A stretch of 64,000 nt of DNA, from the NCBI GenBank assembly GCA_023389055.1, contig JAEWFA010000037.1:70289-134288 (forward strand), written 5' to 3'. Within the stretch, counting starts at the first letter, position 1. Each line of letters opens with the position of its first letter. Below, in pieces: positions 32,208 through 41,356 of this stretch. This stretch comes from Pseudomonadota bacterium. Its GTDB lineage: Bacteria; Pseudomonadota; Gammaproteobacteria; Burkholderiales; Burkholderiaceae_E. A model generated the notes under the pieces. It was not told the origin of the DNA and did no database searches. It was given only the letters and a program-made list of their open reading frames with translations. The position numbers and the translations under genes were made by a program.

Positions 32208-32825
32208 ATGTCCACGCCAAGAGCTTTGCCGAAACTCGTTGCAGCCCTCGCACTGTTGCTCGGCGGCGCATCGTTCGCCGCCGGATCGATGGCCGCCGAT
32301 GCGATGAACTGGTTCGGTGGCCCGATCTACGAGGGCCCGCCGGCGCTCGAAGCTACCGCGGCCCTCGTGAAGGCGGGTGGCGGACCCGAAAACTTCAGTT
32401 TCTCGAAGGCGCTCGTCGCGATGCTCGGCGAGAAGACAGTCAACGCCGAGGTGGCCAAGCTGAACAAGCAATACGGCGAGAAGCAGACGACCGCGTTCAT
32501 CGACGGAATGACCTATGCCGTCAAGGACGGGCTGAAGCGGGCCACCGAAGCCGGCGTGAAGCTGCCCGCAGCGCCGGCGAACCTGAAGGGCACCGAGTTG
32601 GCGAAGACGCTGGTCCAGGCGGGAACGGTGGACAGCACGTTCTGGTCAGGCCACCTCTTCGACAAGGCGCTCTCTCACCCCATCCACAACATCGTGATGG
32701 CGGACATCGAGTCGAAGTCCGGCCGTGACGCCGACCAGAACGTCCACAAGATCCTGAACCAGGCGATGTTCGACGTGGCACAGGCACTCGGCATGAAGGA
32801 CGTCGAGCTCGCTTCGCTGCATTGA
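32208..32825 (+). CDS. exported protein of unknown function
   Basis: A 205-residue protein with a Sec signal (LPKLVAALALLLGGASFAAG, cleaved near MAA-DA). The mature part is soluble and helical with no domain I recognise. The C-terminus contains SHPIHNIVMADIESKSGRDA and NVHKILNQAMFDVAQALGM, with several His that might bind a metal or heme, though no CxxCH is present. It follows the TrmB-like gene by 17 bp and is probably controlled with it. Function unknown. Confidence 0.7.
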   Translation: MSTPRALPKLVAALALLLGGASFAAGSMAADAMNWFGGPIYEGPPALEATAALVKAGGGPENFSFSKALVAMLGEKTVNAEVAKLNKQYGEKQTTAFIDGMTYAVKDGLKRATEAGVKLPAAPANLKGTELAKTLVQAGTVDSTFWSGHLFDKALSHPIHNIVMADIESKSGRDADQNVHKILNQAMFDVAQALGMKDVELASLH

Positions 32826-32961
32826 CCAGGACGTTCGGGACGCCGGGCGCGTCCCGAATTGACCGCGGGACGTCTCGTTCGTTCCGTGGCCGGCGGCGGC
32901 TTCTGCTCTACGCTGCAAGCACATTCGCGCGAGCAGCATCGGTCGCCGCCGGAACCAGCCC

Positions 32962-33250
32962 ATGAACGGCAGCTCGCACATCCCGCTGCGCTTCGGAGCC
33001 CCGGACAACGCGCTCGTCTTCGGTGCTCGGGATCAGCGGCCGGCACCTGAACCGGCGCCTGGCCGGGGAAGGCGCCTCGTTCAAGCGGCTGCGCGACGCG
33101 GCACTGTGCGGCGTGGCGATCGAACGGCTGCGCAGCGACGACGGCCTGCCGGACATCGCCGGCGACCTGGGCTTCTCCGACGAGAGCGCCTTCGCCAAGG
33201 CGTTCCGGCGCTGGACCGGACCCCCGCCACACACCCCGGCACGCCAAATG
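32962..33250 (+). pseudogene. degraded AraC-family regulator
   Basis: Pieces of one AraC-type protein are split between two frames. In the frame from 32962, IPLRFGAPDNALVF resembles the end of an AraC ligand-domain. About 60 bp on, in the frame from 33023, GISGRHLNRRLAGEGASFKR then LPDIAGDLGFSDESAFAKAF and RRWTG is a clear AraC HTH. The N-terminal domain is mostly missing and no frame joins the parts. It lies just ahead of opgD. It is a relic rather than a working gene. Confidence 0.75.
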
Positions 33251-33327
33251 CCTGTCGCTGAAGGCCGCCGGTCCGGGACCGGGCAGCGCATCGCGCGCCG
33301 GCATTCGAGGAATACGAGGAGGAGCGA

Positions 33328-34860
33328 TTGCAGCGGCGGGAATTCCTTGTCGGGGCCGTCTGGCTGACCGCCTGGGTCGGGGTCGGGGTCGGCGCCTGGG
33401 CCGCCGAGAATCGGACGGCCGCGGGCGAGGGAACCCCGTTCGACGGTTCCACCGTCCGTCAACTCGCGCGCCAGCTGTCCCAGTCGCCGTACAAGGCACC
33501 GAGCGATCCGCTGCCGGACGACCTGAAGAACCTGAGCTACGACGCCTATCGCGCCATCCGGTTCCTGCCGGAGAAGGCGCTGTGGCGCGGCGAAGATCTT
33601 CCGTTCCAGGTGCAGTTCTTTCATCGGGGCTTCATTTTTTCCGACCGGGTCGAGATACATGTCGTCGACCAGGGCCGCGCGCGGCCCGTCTCGTACTCGC
33701 CGAGCCAGTTCTCTTTCGGCGAAACGCCGGAACCGAAACCCGATGCGGCGCTCGGCTACGCCGGCTTCCGACTCCATGCCAAGCTCAATCGCCCCGACTA
33801 TTACGACGAGGTTGCGGTCTTCCTGGGCGCGAGCTATTTCCGCGCGGTCGCGAAGGGACAGGTGTTCGGCCTGTCCGCGCGCGGACTCTCGATCGACACC
33901 GCGGACCCCAAAGGCGAGCAGTTCCCGGCCTTCCGCTCGTTCTGGATCGAGCGCCCGGCGAAAGGGACGCAATCGATCGTCGTGCACGCGCTGCTCGACA
34001 GTCCGAGCACGACGGCCGCTTACCGCTTCACGATCCGCCCGGGCGAAACGACGATGACCGACGTCGAGGCGGCGTTGTACCCGCGCACGAAGATCGCACA
34101 GGCGGGCTTGGGCACGCTCACCAGCATGTTCTACTTCGACGCGCAGGACCGCGTAGGCGTCGACGACTTCCGACCCTCGGTTCACGACTCGGGCGGCCTG
34201 GCGATCCACACCGGACACGGCGAGCGGCTATGGCGCCCCTTGTCGAACCCGCGCGACCTCCAGGTCAGCGGATTCGCGGACACCAACGTGCGCGGGTTCG
34301 GCCTGCTGCAGCGCAACCGCGACTTCCGGGCCTTCGAGGACCTCGAGGCGCGCTACGAGAACCGGCCGAATGCGTGGGTCGAGCCGATCGGCGACTGGGG
34401 CGAAGGCGAGGTGCAGTTGTACGAGATCCCGGCGCGAAACGAATACAACGACAACATCGTCGCGTTCTGGCGCCCCAAGGAGCCGTTCCAGGCGAAGCGG
34501 GAGTACATCTACACGTATCGGCTGCACTGGACGAACGACGATCCGAACGCCGCAGACAGCGCCACCTTCACGCGCACGCGCCAGGGCGCGGCCCGCGACG
34601 ATCGCCGCCTGTTCGTGCTCGATGCGATCGGCGAGAAACTGAAGAAACTGCCGCCCGACACCGAAGTCCGGGGCGACGTCACCGCCAGCGCCGGCAAGGT
34701 TCTGCACGTGGTGACGCAACCGAACCCGCATACCGGCGGCTGGCGACTGAGCTTCTTCCTCGATCCCCAGAAGTCGCCGAGCGTAGACCTGCGTGCACGA
34801 CTGATGCACGGACAGGACGTGTTGTCGGAAACCTGGATCTACCGATGGACGCCGCCCTGA
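33328..34860 (+). CDS. opgD: glucan biosynthesis protein of the OpgG/OpgD family
   Basis: A 510-residue periplasmic protein for osmoregulated periplasmic glucan synthesis. The start is TTG 33328, with GAGGAGGAG just upstream. The N-terminus MQRREFLVGAVWLTAW is a twin-arginine signal, which favours the OpgD type over Sec-exported OpgG. Family motifs run throughout: LSYDAYRAIRFLPEKALW, FHRGFIFSDRVEIHVV, YFRAVAKGQVFGLSARGLSI, GEGEVQLYEIPARNEYNDNI. Length is normal. opgH starts before its stop codon, so the pair is translationally coupled. Confidence 0.9.
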   Translation: MQRREFLVGAVWLTAWVGVGVGAWAAENRTAAGEGTPFDGSTVRQLARQLSQSPYKAPSDPLPDDLKNLSYDAYRAIRFLPEKALWRGEDLPFQVQFFHRGFIFSDRVEIHVVDQGRARPVSYSPSQFSFGETPEPKPDAALGYAGFRLHAKLNRPDYYDEVAVFLGASYFRAVAKGQVFGLSARGLSIDTADPKGEQFPAFRSFWIERPAKGTQSIVVHALLDSPSTTAAYRFTIRPGETTMTDVEAALYPRTKIAQAGLGTLTSMFYFDAQDRVGVDDFRPSVHDSGGLAIHTGHGERLWRPLSNPRDLQVSGFADTNVRGFGLLQRNRDFRAFEDLEARYENRPNAWVEPIGDWGEGEVQLYEIPARNEYNDNIVAFWRPKEPFQAKREYIYTYRLHWTNDDPNAADSATFTRTRQGAARDDRRLFVLDAIGEKLKKLPPDTEVRGDVTASAGKVLHVVTQPNPHTGGWRLSFFLDPQKSPSVDLRARLMHGQDVLSETWIYRWTPP

Positions 34861-37085
34861 GTCGAAGCCGGCGTTCCGGCTCGCCGAGCGTCGATGCAGG
34901 CCGCCGGGCCGCACAGACCTCACCGCCGCTGCCGCCGGAAGCGCCGCTGCAGATGCCGGTGCAATCGTTCGCCGACGGAACCCGCGAGAACGCGGGCGCC
35001 GGTCCGCGCTCGATCGGCTTGCGACGCTTCGCGGTGCTCGCCGGCAGTGCGGCGCTGACTGCCTTTGCCGCACACGAGATGTACCTCGTGCTCCAGGTCG
35101 CAGGACTCACACTGCTCGAAGGCGTCGTGCTCGTGCTCTTCGTCGTCCTGTTCGCCTGGGTGGCGTTCTCGTTCGTGACCAATCTCGCCGGATTCGTGCT
35201 GACGCTGATCGCGCGCGATCCGCCGCCGGCAGTCGACCCGGCGCAACTGCATCGCGAATCGCCATCGCGCACGGCGCTGCTCTTTCCGGTCTACAACGAG
35301 GACGCCGCCCGGGTGATGGCCCGGCTGCAGGCGATGCACGAAGCGCTGTCACAGGCGAAGGCACTGCAGGGCTTCCACTTCTTCGTGCTGAGCGACACGA
35401 CGCGGCCCGACATCCGGATCGCCGAGGAGGCCGCCTTCCTCCAGGCGCGCGCGAACACCGGAGACCACGAACGGATCTTCTACCGACATCGACGGCGAAA
35501 CGAAGGACGCAAGGCGGGCAACATCGCCGATTGGGTGAGGCGCTTCGGCGCCGCATACGAATACATGATCGTGCTGGACGCCGACAGTTTGATGAGCGCG
35601 CCGACGCTCCTGCGGCTCACAGACGCGATGAACCGGCGCCCGCGGGTCGGACTGATCCAGACGCTGCCGGTCATCGTGAACGCCTCGACGCCGTTCGCGC
35701 GCTTGCAGCAGTTCGCCAACCGGCTGTACGGGCCGATGCTCGGCCGAGGGCTCGCGTGGTGGCACGGCGCGGAGAGCAACTACTGGGGCCACAACGCGAT
35801 CCTGCGCACGCGCGCGTTCGCCGCGAGCGCCGGCCTGCCCGCACTGCCCGGACGAAAGCCGATCGGCGGCGAAATCATGAGTCACGACTTCGTCGAGGCG
35901 GCGCTGATGCGGCGCAGCGGGTGGGCGATCCAGATAGCGCCCGAACTCGACGGCAGCTACGAGGAATCGCCGCCGGCACTCAGCGACCACTCGGTTCGCG
36001 ACCGGCGCTGGTGCCAGGGAAACCTGCAGCACCTGGGCGTGCTTCCCGCGCGCGGGCTGCACGGTATGAGCCGGCTGCACCTGCTCACCGGCATCGGCTC
36101 GTACGTTACGGCGCCGCTGTGGCTGGCGTTCCTGCTGGCGGGAATCCTCATCGCCCTGCAGGCGCACTTCATCCGGCCGGAATATTTCCCCGCCGGCTTC
36201 GCGCTGTTTCCCGAATGGCCGGCGCAGGACCCGGTTCGCGCGGCATGGGTGTTCGCCGGCACGATGGCCCTTCTCTTCCTGCCCAAGCTGCTCGCCTGGG
36301 TCGCGATGCTCGTGCACCGCCGGCAACGACGTGATTTCGGCGGCGGTACGCGCGGTCTCGCAAGCGTCCTGCTCGAGACGATCGTCTCCGGATTGATGGC
36401 GCCCGTCGTGATGCTCGACCAGTCGCTCACCGTCGTCGCGGCGCTCGCCGGACGCGACGTCGGCTGGAACGTTCAGCGTCGCGACGACGATGCGCTGCCG
36501 TGGCGCGAGATCGCGCGCGTCTACGCCGGGCACACGCTCTTCGGCGTGCTGCTCGCTGCCGCGGCCTACGCGGTGTCGTGGTCGTTGTTCCTGTGGATGA
36601 CTCCGGTCATTGCCGGATTGCTGCTCGCGATTCCGCTCGCGGCACTGACGGCCGACGCGCGGCTCGGCCGTCGGCTGCGCCGCATCGGGCTGCTGCTCGT
36701 TCCCGAGGAGCGCCGGCCACCGTCGATCCTGGTTCGCGCCAACGAGCTGGCATCGCGGATCGGCGCGTCGCTGCCGGAGATGGACGCGATCGAGCGGCTG
36801 ATGGGCGATCCTGCTCTCGTCTGCGCGCACGCCGAAATGATCGAGCCGCATCGGCGGCGCCGCGGCGAGGTCGACGTCGACCTGGTGGTCGCCATGGCGC
36901 GGATCGCCGATGCCAGGACGCCGCAGGAGGCGCGCCGGATGCTCAGCGACCGCGAACTGAGCGCCGTGCTGTCCGACGCGCGAGGCTTCGAGCAGCTCGC
37001 CTCGATGATCCACCGGCGCGACCTGCCCGGCGTTCAGGCCCCGGCCGCCCGCGATCCGGCAGCGCAGGTCAATCCATCGTCATGA
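34845..37085 (+). CDS. opgH: glucans biosynthesis glucosyltransferase OpgH
   Basis: A 746-residue inner-membrane glucosyltransferase that makes the beta-1,2-glucan backbone from UDP-glucose. It starts at ATG 34845, 16 bp inside opgD. Two transmembrane segments lie near residues 60-125. The GT2 domain (about 140-390) has LLFPVYNEDA, VLDADSLMS (DxD), EIMSHDFVEAA and the RDRRWCQGNLQH signature (QxxRW-type). Several membrane segments follow. It is shorter than the E. coli protein but typical of betaproteobacteria. The last 17 bp overlap the 3' end of putA on the other strand. Confidence 0.92.
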   Translation: MDAALSRSRRSGSPSVDAGRRAAQTSPPLPPEAPLQMPVQSFADGTRENAGAGPRSIGLRRFAVLAGSAALTAFAAHEMYLVLQVAGLTLLEGVVLVLFVVLFAWVAFSFVTNLAGFVLTLIARDPPPAVDPAQLHRESPSRTALLFPVYNEDAARVMARLQAMHEALSQAKALQGFHFFVLSDTTRPDIRIAEEAAFLQARANTGDHERIFYRHRRRNEGRKAGNIADWVRRFGAAYEYMIVLDADSLMSAPTLLRLTDAMNRRPRVGLIQTLPVIVNASTPFARLQQFANRLYGPMLGRGLAWWHGAESNYWGHNAILRTRAFAASAGLPALPGRKPIGGEIMSHDFVEAALMRRSGWAIQIAPELDGSYEESPPALSDHSVRDRRWCQGNLQHLGVLPARGLHGMSRLHLLTGIGSYVTAPLWLAFLLAGILIALQAHFIRPEYFPAGFALFPEWPAQDPVRAAWVFAGTMALLFLPKLLAWVAMLVHRRQRRDFGGGTRGLASVLLETIVSGLMAPVVMLDQSLTVVAALAGRDVGWNVQRRDDDALPWREIARVYAGHTLFGVLLAAAAYAVSWSLFLWMTPVIAGLLLAIPLAALTADARLGRRLRRIGLLLVPEERRPPSILVRANELASRIGASLPEMDAIERLMGDPALVCAHAEMIEPHRRRRGEVDVDLVVAMARIADARTPQEARRMLSDRELSAVLSDARGFEQLASMIHRRDLPGVQAPAARDPAAQVNPSS

Positions 37086-40000
37086 GGCTGGCATTGCCGC
37101 CCGCTGCGGCCGTGTTCACCGAGAGCACGCGCTCGACGAACAGGCGCTCGAGCGCAATCGAGCCGTAGCGCCGCTCGCCCGGCGAGCAGGCGAGCAGCGC
37201 GACGATCGGGCCGTCGCGTCGTGCGAGCCGAACGCTCCATTCCCGAATCTCTTCGTCGTCCGCGTGCACGATCGCCGCGTCGAAGCGACTGGCCTGCACA
37301 TCGTCGACGAGCTGCACGTGCGCGCGCAGCGGCACGGGCAGCGATCCCTGAAGGGCGCCGGCAGCGCCGTCGTCGCCCTGCCACTGCATCGCACAGCCCG
37401 CCGCGAGCGCGTGCGCAAACTGGAACAGGCGATCGGCGTCGTCGCGCGCAACACCGAGCACGGCGCGACGCGATGCGAGTCGCCACGTGTTGCGCTCGCC
37501 CGTCGGTCCATCGAGGACGAACGGCAATTCGAGCGGCGTATCGCGCGCGAGCGCAACGCAGGTGTCGGCGAGCGCATCCCACTGCGGCCGGCCCGATTCG
37601 CGCAGCCAGCGTTCGAGCGTCGCCAACGCAGAAAGAGCCGCGACCCGCCGCTCGTTTGGTGCGCCGGCGCGATCCGCCGGGATACGCTCGGAACCCGCTG
37701 CATGCTGCGGCGGCAGCGCCAGCGCGGCGTCGATCGGCAGATGCATGAGCCGCCGCAGGTACAGCGGTCCGCCTGCCTTCGGTCCGGTGCCCGACAGCCC
37801 TTCCCCCCCGAACGGCTGCACCCCGACGACGGCGCCGATCATGTTGCGGTTCACGTATTGGTTGCCCACGCGGGCGCGCTCGGCGATGAAATCGACCGTC
37901 TCGTCGATGCGCGTCTGCACCCCCAGCGTCAGTCCGAAGCCGATCCGTTCGATCGTCTCGAGCACGCCGGCCAGCTCCTCGCGCGCGTAGCGCACGAAGT
38001 GCAGCACGGGACCGAAGATTTCGCGGCGCAGCGCACCGACCGTGGGCAACTCCACGACGGCCGGCGCAACGTACCAGCCGTGCCGGCGTTCTCGCGCGGC
38101 GGCTTCGTCCACGGGGTTCGTTCCGCCCGCGAGCACCTGCGTACCCGCGTTTTCGAGATACGCCAGCAGCGCATCTCTCGCATCCCGGTCGATGACGGGT
38201 CCGACGTCGGTATCGAGTCGATCCGGGCGCCCGAGACGCAATTCGCGCATCGCCCCGCGCAGCATGGCGAGGACGCGATCGGCTACTTCATGCTGCACGC
38301 ACAGCACGCGCAATGCGGAGCAGCGCTGGCCGGCGCTGTCGAAGGCCGACGCAACGATGTCGGCAACCGCCTGTTCGGGCAATGCCGACGAATCGACGAT
38401 CATCGCGTTGATTCCGCCGGTTTCGGCGATCAGCGTGACCGGCTGCCCGCGCTCGTCGAGCCGGCCGGCAAGCGAGCGGGCGATCGAGCGGGCGACATCG
38501 GTCGAACCGGTGAAGACCACGCCGCGAATGCGCGGATCGGCAACCAGCGCCGCCCCTACCGTCGCGCCCTCGCCTGGCAGCATCTGCAGCGCTTCGGCGT
38601 CGACGCCGACTTCGTGCAGCAGGCGCACCAGGCGAGCGGCAACGAGCGGCGTCTGCTCGGCCGGCTTGGCGAGCACCGCGTTGCCTGCCGCGAGCGCCGC
38701 GGCGATCTGCCCGCAGAAAATCGACAGCGGGAAGTTCCACGGACTGATGCAGACGACCGGACCGAGCGGCGCTGTGTGCGCAGACTCCGGAAGGTCGCGC
38801 AACCGGGCGGCGTAATAACGCAGGAAGTCGACCGTCTCGCGCACTTCGGAGATCGAATCGGGAATCGTGCGGCCGGCCTCGCGCACGACGAGCGCGATCC
38901 ATTGCTCCGGACTCGCTTCCAGCAGTGCCGCCGCGCGCTCGAGTGCCTGCGCGCGCAGCGCGGGCGGCTTCGAAGCCCACAGCGAAGCCTGCTGTGCGCA
39001 ACGAAGGGCATCGTCGACGTCGCCCGCACCTGCCTCGACGACGGTACCGACACGATCGCGCGTATCGGCCGGATTGCGTATGTCGCGCCGAGCGCCGGCG
39101 TCGCGCGATTCGCCGGCGACCAGCGGCGCGGCGACGTGCTGTTGGCGGCCGCAACTGTCCAGCGCCTGCGCGAGCCGAGCCAGGCGCTCCTCGTCGGTGA
39201 GGTCGATGCCGCGGGAATTCAAGCGGCGCACGCCGTACAGCGCTCGCGGCAACGGGATCGCAGGATGCGGCAGGCCGGTCGCGCCTTCGGCGCTTGCGCT
39301 GCGCTCGACGACGCGCACCGGATCCTCGACCAGTTCGTCGATCGGCACCGATTCGTCGGCGATGCGGTGCACGAACGAAGTGTTCGCGCCGTTCTCGAGC
39401 AGCCGGCGAACGAGATAGGCGAGCAACGTCTCGTGCGTGCCGACCGGTGCATAGATGCGACACGGCCGCCCCAGCCCGCCGTCGGCCTCGCTGCGGACGA
39501 CCTGCTCGTACAACGGCTCGCCCATCCCGTGCAGGCACTGGAACTCGTACTGCCCGGGACGAAAGCCCGCGCCGGCCATCTCGTGCACCGCCGCGACGGT
39601 GTGCGCGTTGTGCGTGGCGAACTGCGGGTAGATCGCCTCGGGCGCGGCGAGCAGCCCGCGCGCGCAGGCGAGATACGAGACGTCGGTATGCGCCTTGCGC
39701 GTGAACACCGGATAACCGTCCAGGCCGTCGAGTTGCGCCCGCTTGATCTCTCCGTCCCAGTACGCTCCCTTGACCAGCCGCACCATGAGCCGCCGCCGGC
39801 TGTGCCGCCCCAGTTCGACGAGCCAGTCGACGACGCGCAGGCATCGCTTCTGATAGGCCTGCACGACGAAGCCCAGGCCGTCCCATCCGGCGAGCCCCGG
39901 CTCGAGGCACAAGCGCTCGAGCAGGTCGAGCGAGACGTCGAGCCGTTCGGCCTCTTCGGCATCGACGTTCAAGCCGATGTCCCAGGCCCGCGCCCGCAGC

Positions 40001-40914
40001 GAGAGACCGAGCAGCCGCGGGTACAGCTCGTCGGCGACGCGCCCGTACTGCGAGCGCAGGAAGCGCGGATGCAACGCCGAGAGCTTGATCGATACGCCGG
40101 GGCCGTCGACGACGCCGCGACCCGCCGAGGTCTCGCCGATCGCATCGATCGCTGCCTCGTACGCCGCGTGGTAGTGCAAGGCGTCCTCGTCGGTGAGCGC
40201 CGCCTCGCCGAGCATGTCGTACGAGTGGCGAAAGCCGGCGACCTCCTGCGCACGCGCGCGCTCGAGCGCCTCGCCGATCGACTCGCCGGCGACGAACTGC
40301 TCGCCGAGCAGGCGCATCGCGCGATCCACCGCGCGGCGAACGAGCGGTTCGCCGCCGCGCGCGATCGCCCGCAACATCGCGCTCGACAGTCCCCGCTCGT
40401 CGTGCAGCGAGACGAGCCTGCCGGTGACGACCAGTCCCCAGGTCGCGGCGTGCACGAAGATCGACGCGTGCGAGCCGAGGTGCGATTGCCAGTCGCCGCT
40501 GCCCACCTTGTCGCGGATCAGCGCATCGCGCGTTGCGTGATCCGGTATGCGCAGCAGCGCTTCGGCCAGGCACATCAACGCGACGCCTTCCTGCGACGAC
40601 AACGAGAACTCGGCGAGCAGTTCCTGCACGAGCGCTTCACGGCTCGCCCGGCGGCCCCGCAACCGCGCAGCGAGCGTCCTCGCCACCGCATCCACGGCCG
40701 CTTCGCGGCCGGGCTCGACGCGACCGATCGGCAACAGCGCACGCACGCACGCCGCTTCGTCGGCGCGATACCGCTCGGTGATCGCGGCTCGCATCGCCGA
40801 CTGCCGGCGCACCTGTCCGAGCAGCGGCGCGAACGCCTCCTGCGGGTTTTCGACGACCGGGCCGATCGCCGCGCGCAACCGGCCGTCCGACGCGCCGGCG
40901 CTCTCGTCCGCCAT
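37069..40914 (-). CDS. putA: bifunctional proline dehydrogenase / glutamate semialdehyde dehydrogenase PutA
   Basis: A 1281-residue enzyme that oxidises proline to glutamate in two steps, passing electrons from FAD to the quinone pool. The helical arm is at about 20-140. The FAD barrel (about 170-480) has GVSIKLSALHPRF, LMVRLVKGAYWDGEIKRAQ and FATHNAHTVAAV. The aldehyde dehydrogenase domain (about 560-1010) has ISPWNFPLSIFCGQ, VFTGSTDVARSIA, ETGGINAMIVDSSA and the catalytic Cys in SAGQRCSALRV. A C-terminal domain of about 200 residues ends with the folding hook NTAAAGGNASLMTMD. There is no ribbon-helix-helix DNA-binding domain at the N-terminus, so it should not self-repress as the E. coli protein does. 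Confidence 0.93.
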   Translation of the reverse strand: MADESAGASDGRLRAAIGPVVENPQEAFAPLLGQVRRQSAMRAAITERYRADEAACVRALLPIGRVEPGREAAVDAVARTLAARLRGRRASREALVQELLAEFSLSSQEGVALMCLAEALLRIPDHATRDALIRDKVGSGDWQSHLGSHASIFVHAATWGLVVTGRLVSLHDERGLSSAMLRAIARGGEPLVRRAVDRAMRLLGEQFVAGESIGEALERARAQEVAGFRHSYDMLGEAALTDEDALHYHAAYEAAIDAIGETSAGRGVVDGPGVSIKLSALHPRFLRSQYGRVADELYPRLLGLSLRARAWDIGLNVDAEEAERLDVSLDLLERLCLEPGLAGWDGLGFVVQAYQKRCLRVVDWLVELGRHSRRRLMVRLVKGAYWDGEIKRAQLDGLDGYPVFTRKAHTDVSYLACARGLLAAPEAIYPQFATHNAHTVAAVHEMAGAGFRPGQYEFQCLHGMGEPLYEQVVRSEADGGLGRPCRIYAPVGTHETLLAYLVRRLLENGANTSFVHRIADESVPIDELVEDPVRVVERSASAEGATGLPHPAIPLPRALYGVRRLNSRGIDLTDEERLARLAQALDSCGRQQHVAAPLVAGESRDAGARRDIRNPADTRDRVGTVVEAGAGDVDDALRCAQQASLWASKPPALRAQALERAAALLEASPEQWIALVVREAGRTIPDSISEVRETVDFLRYYAARLRDLPESAHTAPLGPVVCISPWNFPLSIFCGQIAAALAAGNAVLAKPAEQTPLVAARLVRLLHEVGVDAEALQMLPGEGATVGAALVADPRIRGVVFTGSTDVARSIARSLAGRLDERGQPVTLIAETGGINAMIVDSSALPEQAVADIVASAFDSAGQRCSALRVLCVQHEVADRVLAMLRGAMRELRLGRPDRLDTDVGPVIDRDARDALLAYLENAGTQVLAGGTNPVDEAAARERRHGWYVAPAVVELPTVGALRREIFGPVLHFVRYAREELAGVLETIERIGFGLTLGVQTRIDETVDFIAERARVGNQYVNRNMIGAVVGVQPFGGEGLSGTGPKAGGPLYLRRLMHLPIDAALALPPQHAAGSERIPADRAGAPNERRVAALSALATLERWLRESGRPQWDALADTCVALARDTPLELPFVLDGPTGERNTWRLASRRAVLGVARDDADRLFQFAHALAAGCAMQWQGDDGAAGALQGSLPVPLRAHVQLVDDVQASRFDAAIVHADDEEIREWSVRLARRDGPIVALLACSPGERRYGSIALERLFVERVLSVNTAAAGGNASLMTMD

Positions 40915-40978
40915 TCCGCCTCCCTCGTGAAGACCCCCTGTTACGGTACACTGCCGAGTCCCATTTCGTGTCCCTTCG

Positions 40979-41356
40979 ATGGCCCTTTCGCCTCCCGTGC
41001 CGCGCTCGCGCGGCCGCCGTCGCGCGACAGCGGCACTCGCCGCGTCGCCGCTGGTCTTCGCGCTCGCTTTCGGGTCGCGCGCGCACGCCCAGTTGAAGCG
41101 CTCGTTTCCCGAGAAGGCGCGTCTCGCGCGCCTGGAGATGCGCCTTTTCCCGGAGGCACTGCTCGACGGCGAGAGCGTGCGGCTGGCCGCCGGCGTGCGG
41201 ATCCACGACGCGAACAACCGCATCGTGATGCCCGCCTCGCTGTCGGGCACCCACGACGTACTGGTCGACGACGACGCCTCCGGACAGATCGCTCGCATCT
41301 GGATCCTCACACACGACGAGCTCGCCGCGGCGCGCGAGCGCAAGAACAGCCGGTGA
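40979..41356 (+). CDS. small exported protein upstream of miaB
   Basis: A 125-residue protein with a signal peptide (ALAASPLVFALAFGSRAHA, then QLK). The mature 85 residues contain IHDANNRIVMPASLSGTHDV and end RIWILTHDELAAARERKNSR. There are no cysteines or known catalytic motifs. It overlaps the miaB start by 4 bp. Such a short exported gene ahead of miaB is common in related genomes as far as I recall, with no assigned function. Confidence 0.75.
   Translation: MALSPPVPRSRGRRRATAALAASPLVFALAFGSRAHAQLKRSFPEKARLARLEMRLFPEALLDGESVRLAAGVRIHDANNRIVMPASLSGTHDVLVDDDASGQIARIWILTHDELAAARERKNSR

Noticed and set aside
33582..34844. In-frame upstream extension of opgH into opgD
   Set aside because: It reads opgD in another frame. 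The natural start is ATG 34845, coupled to the opgD stop.
38288..40573. A 761-codon minus-strand frame in putA
   Set aside because: Out of frame with the PutA domains and Arg-rich throughout. It is a shadow.
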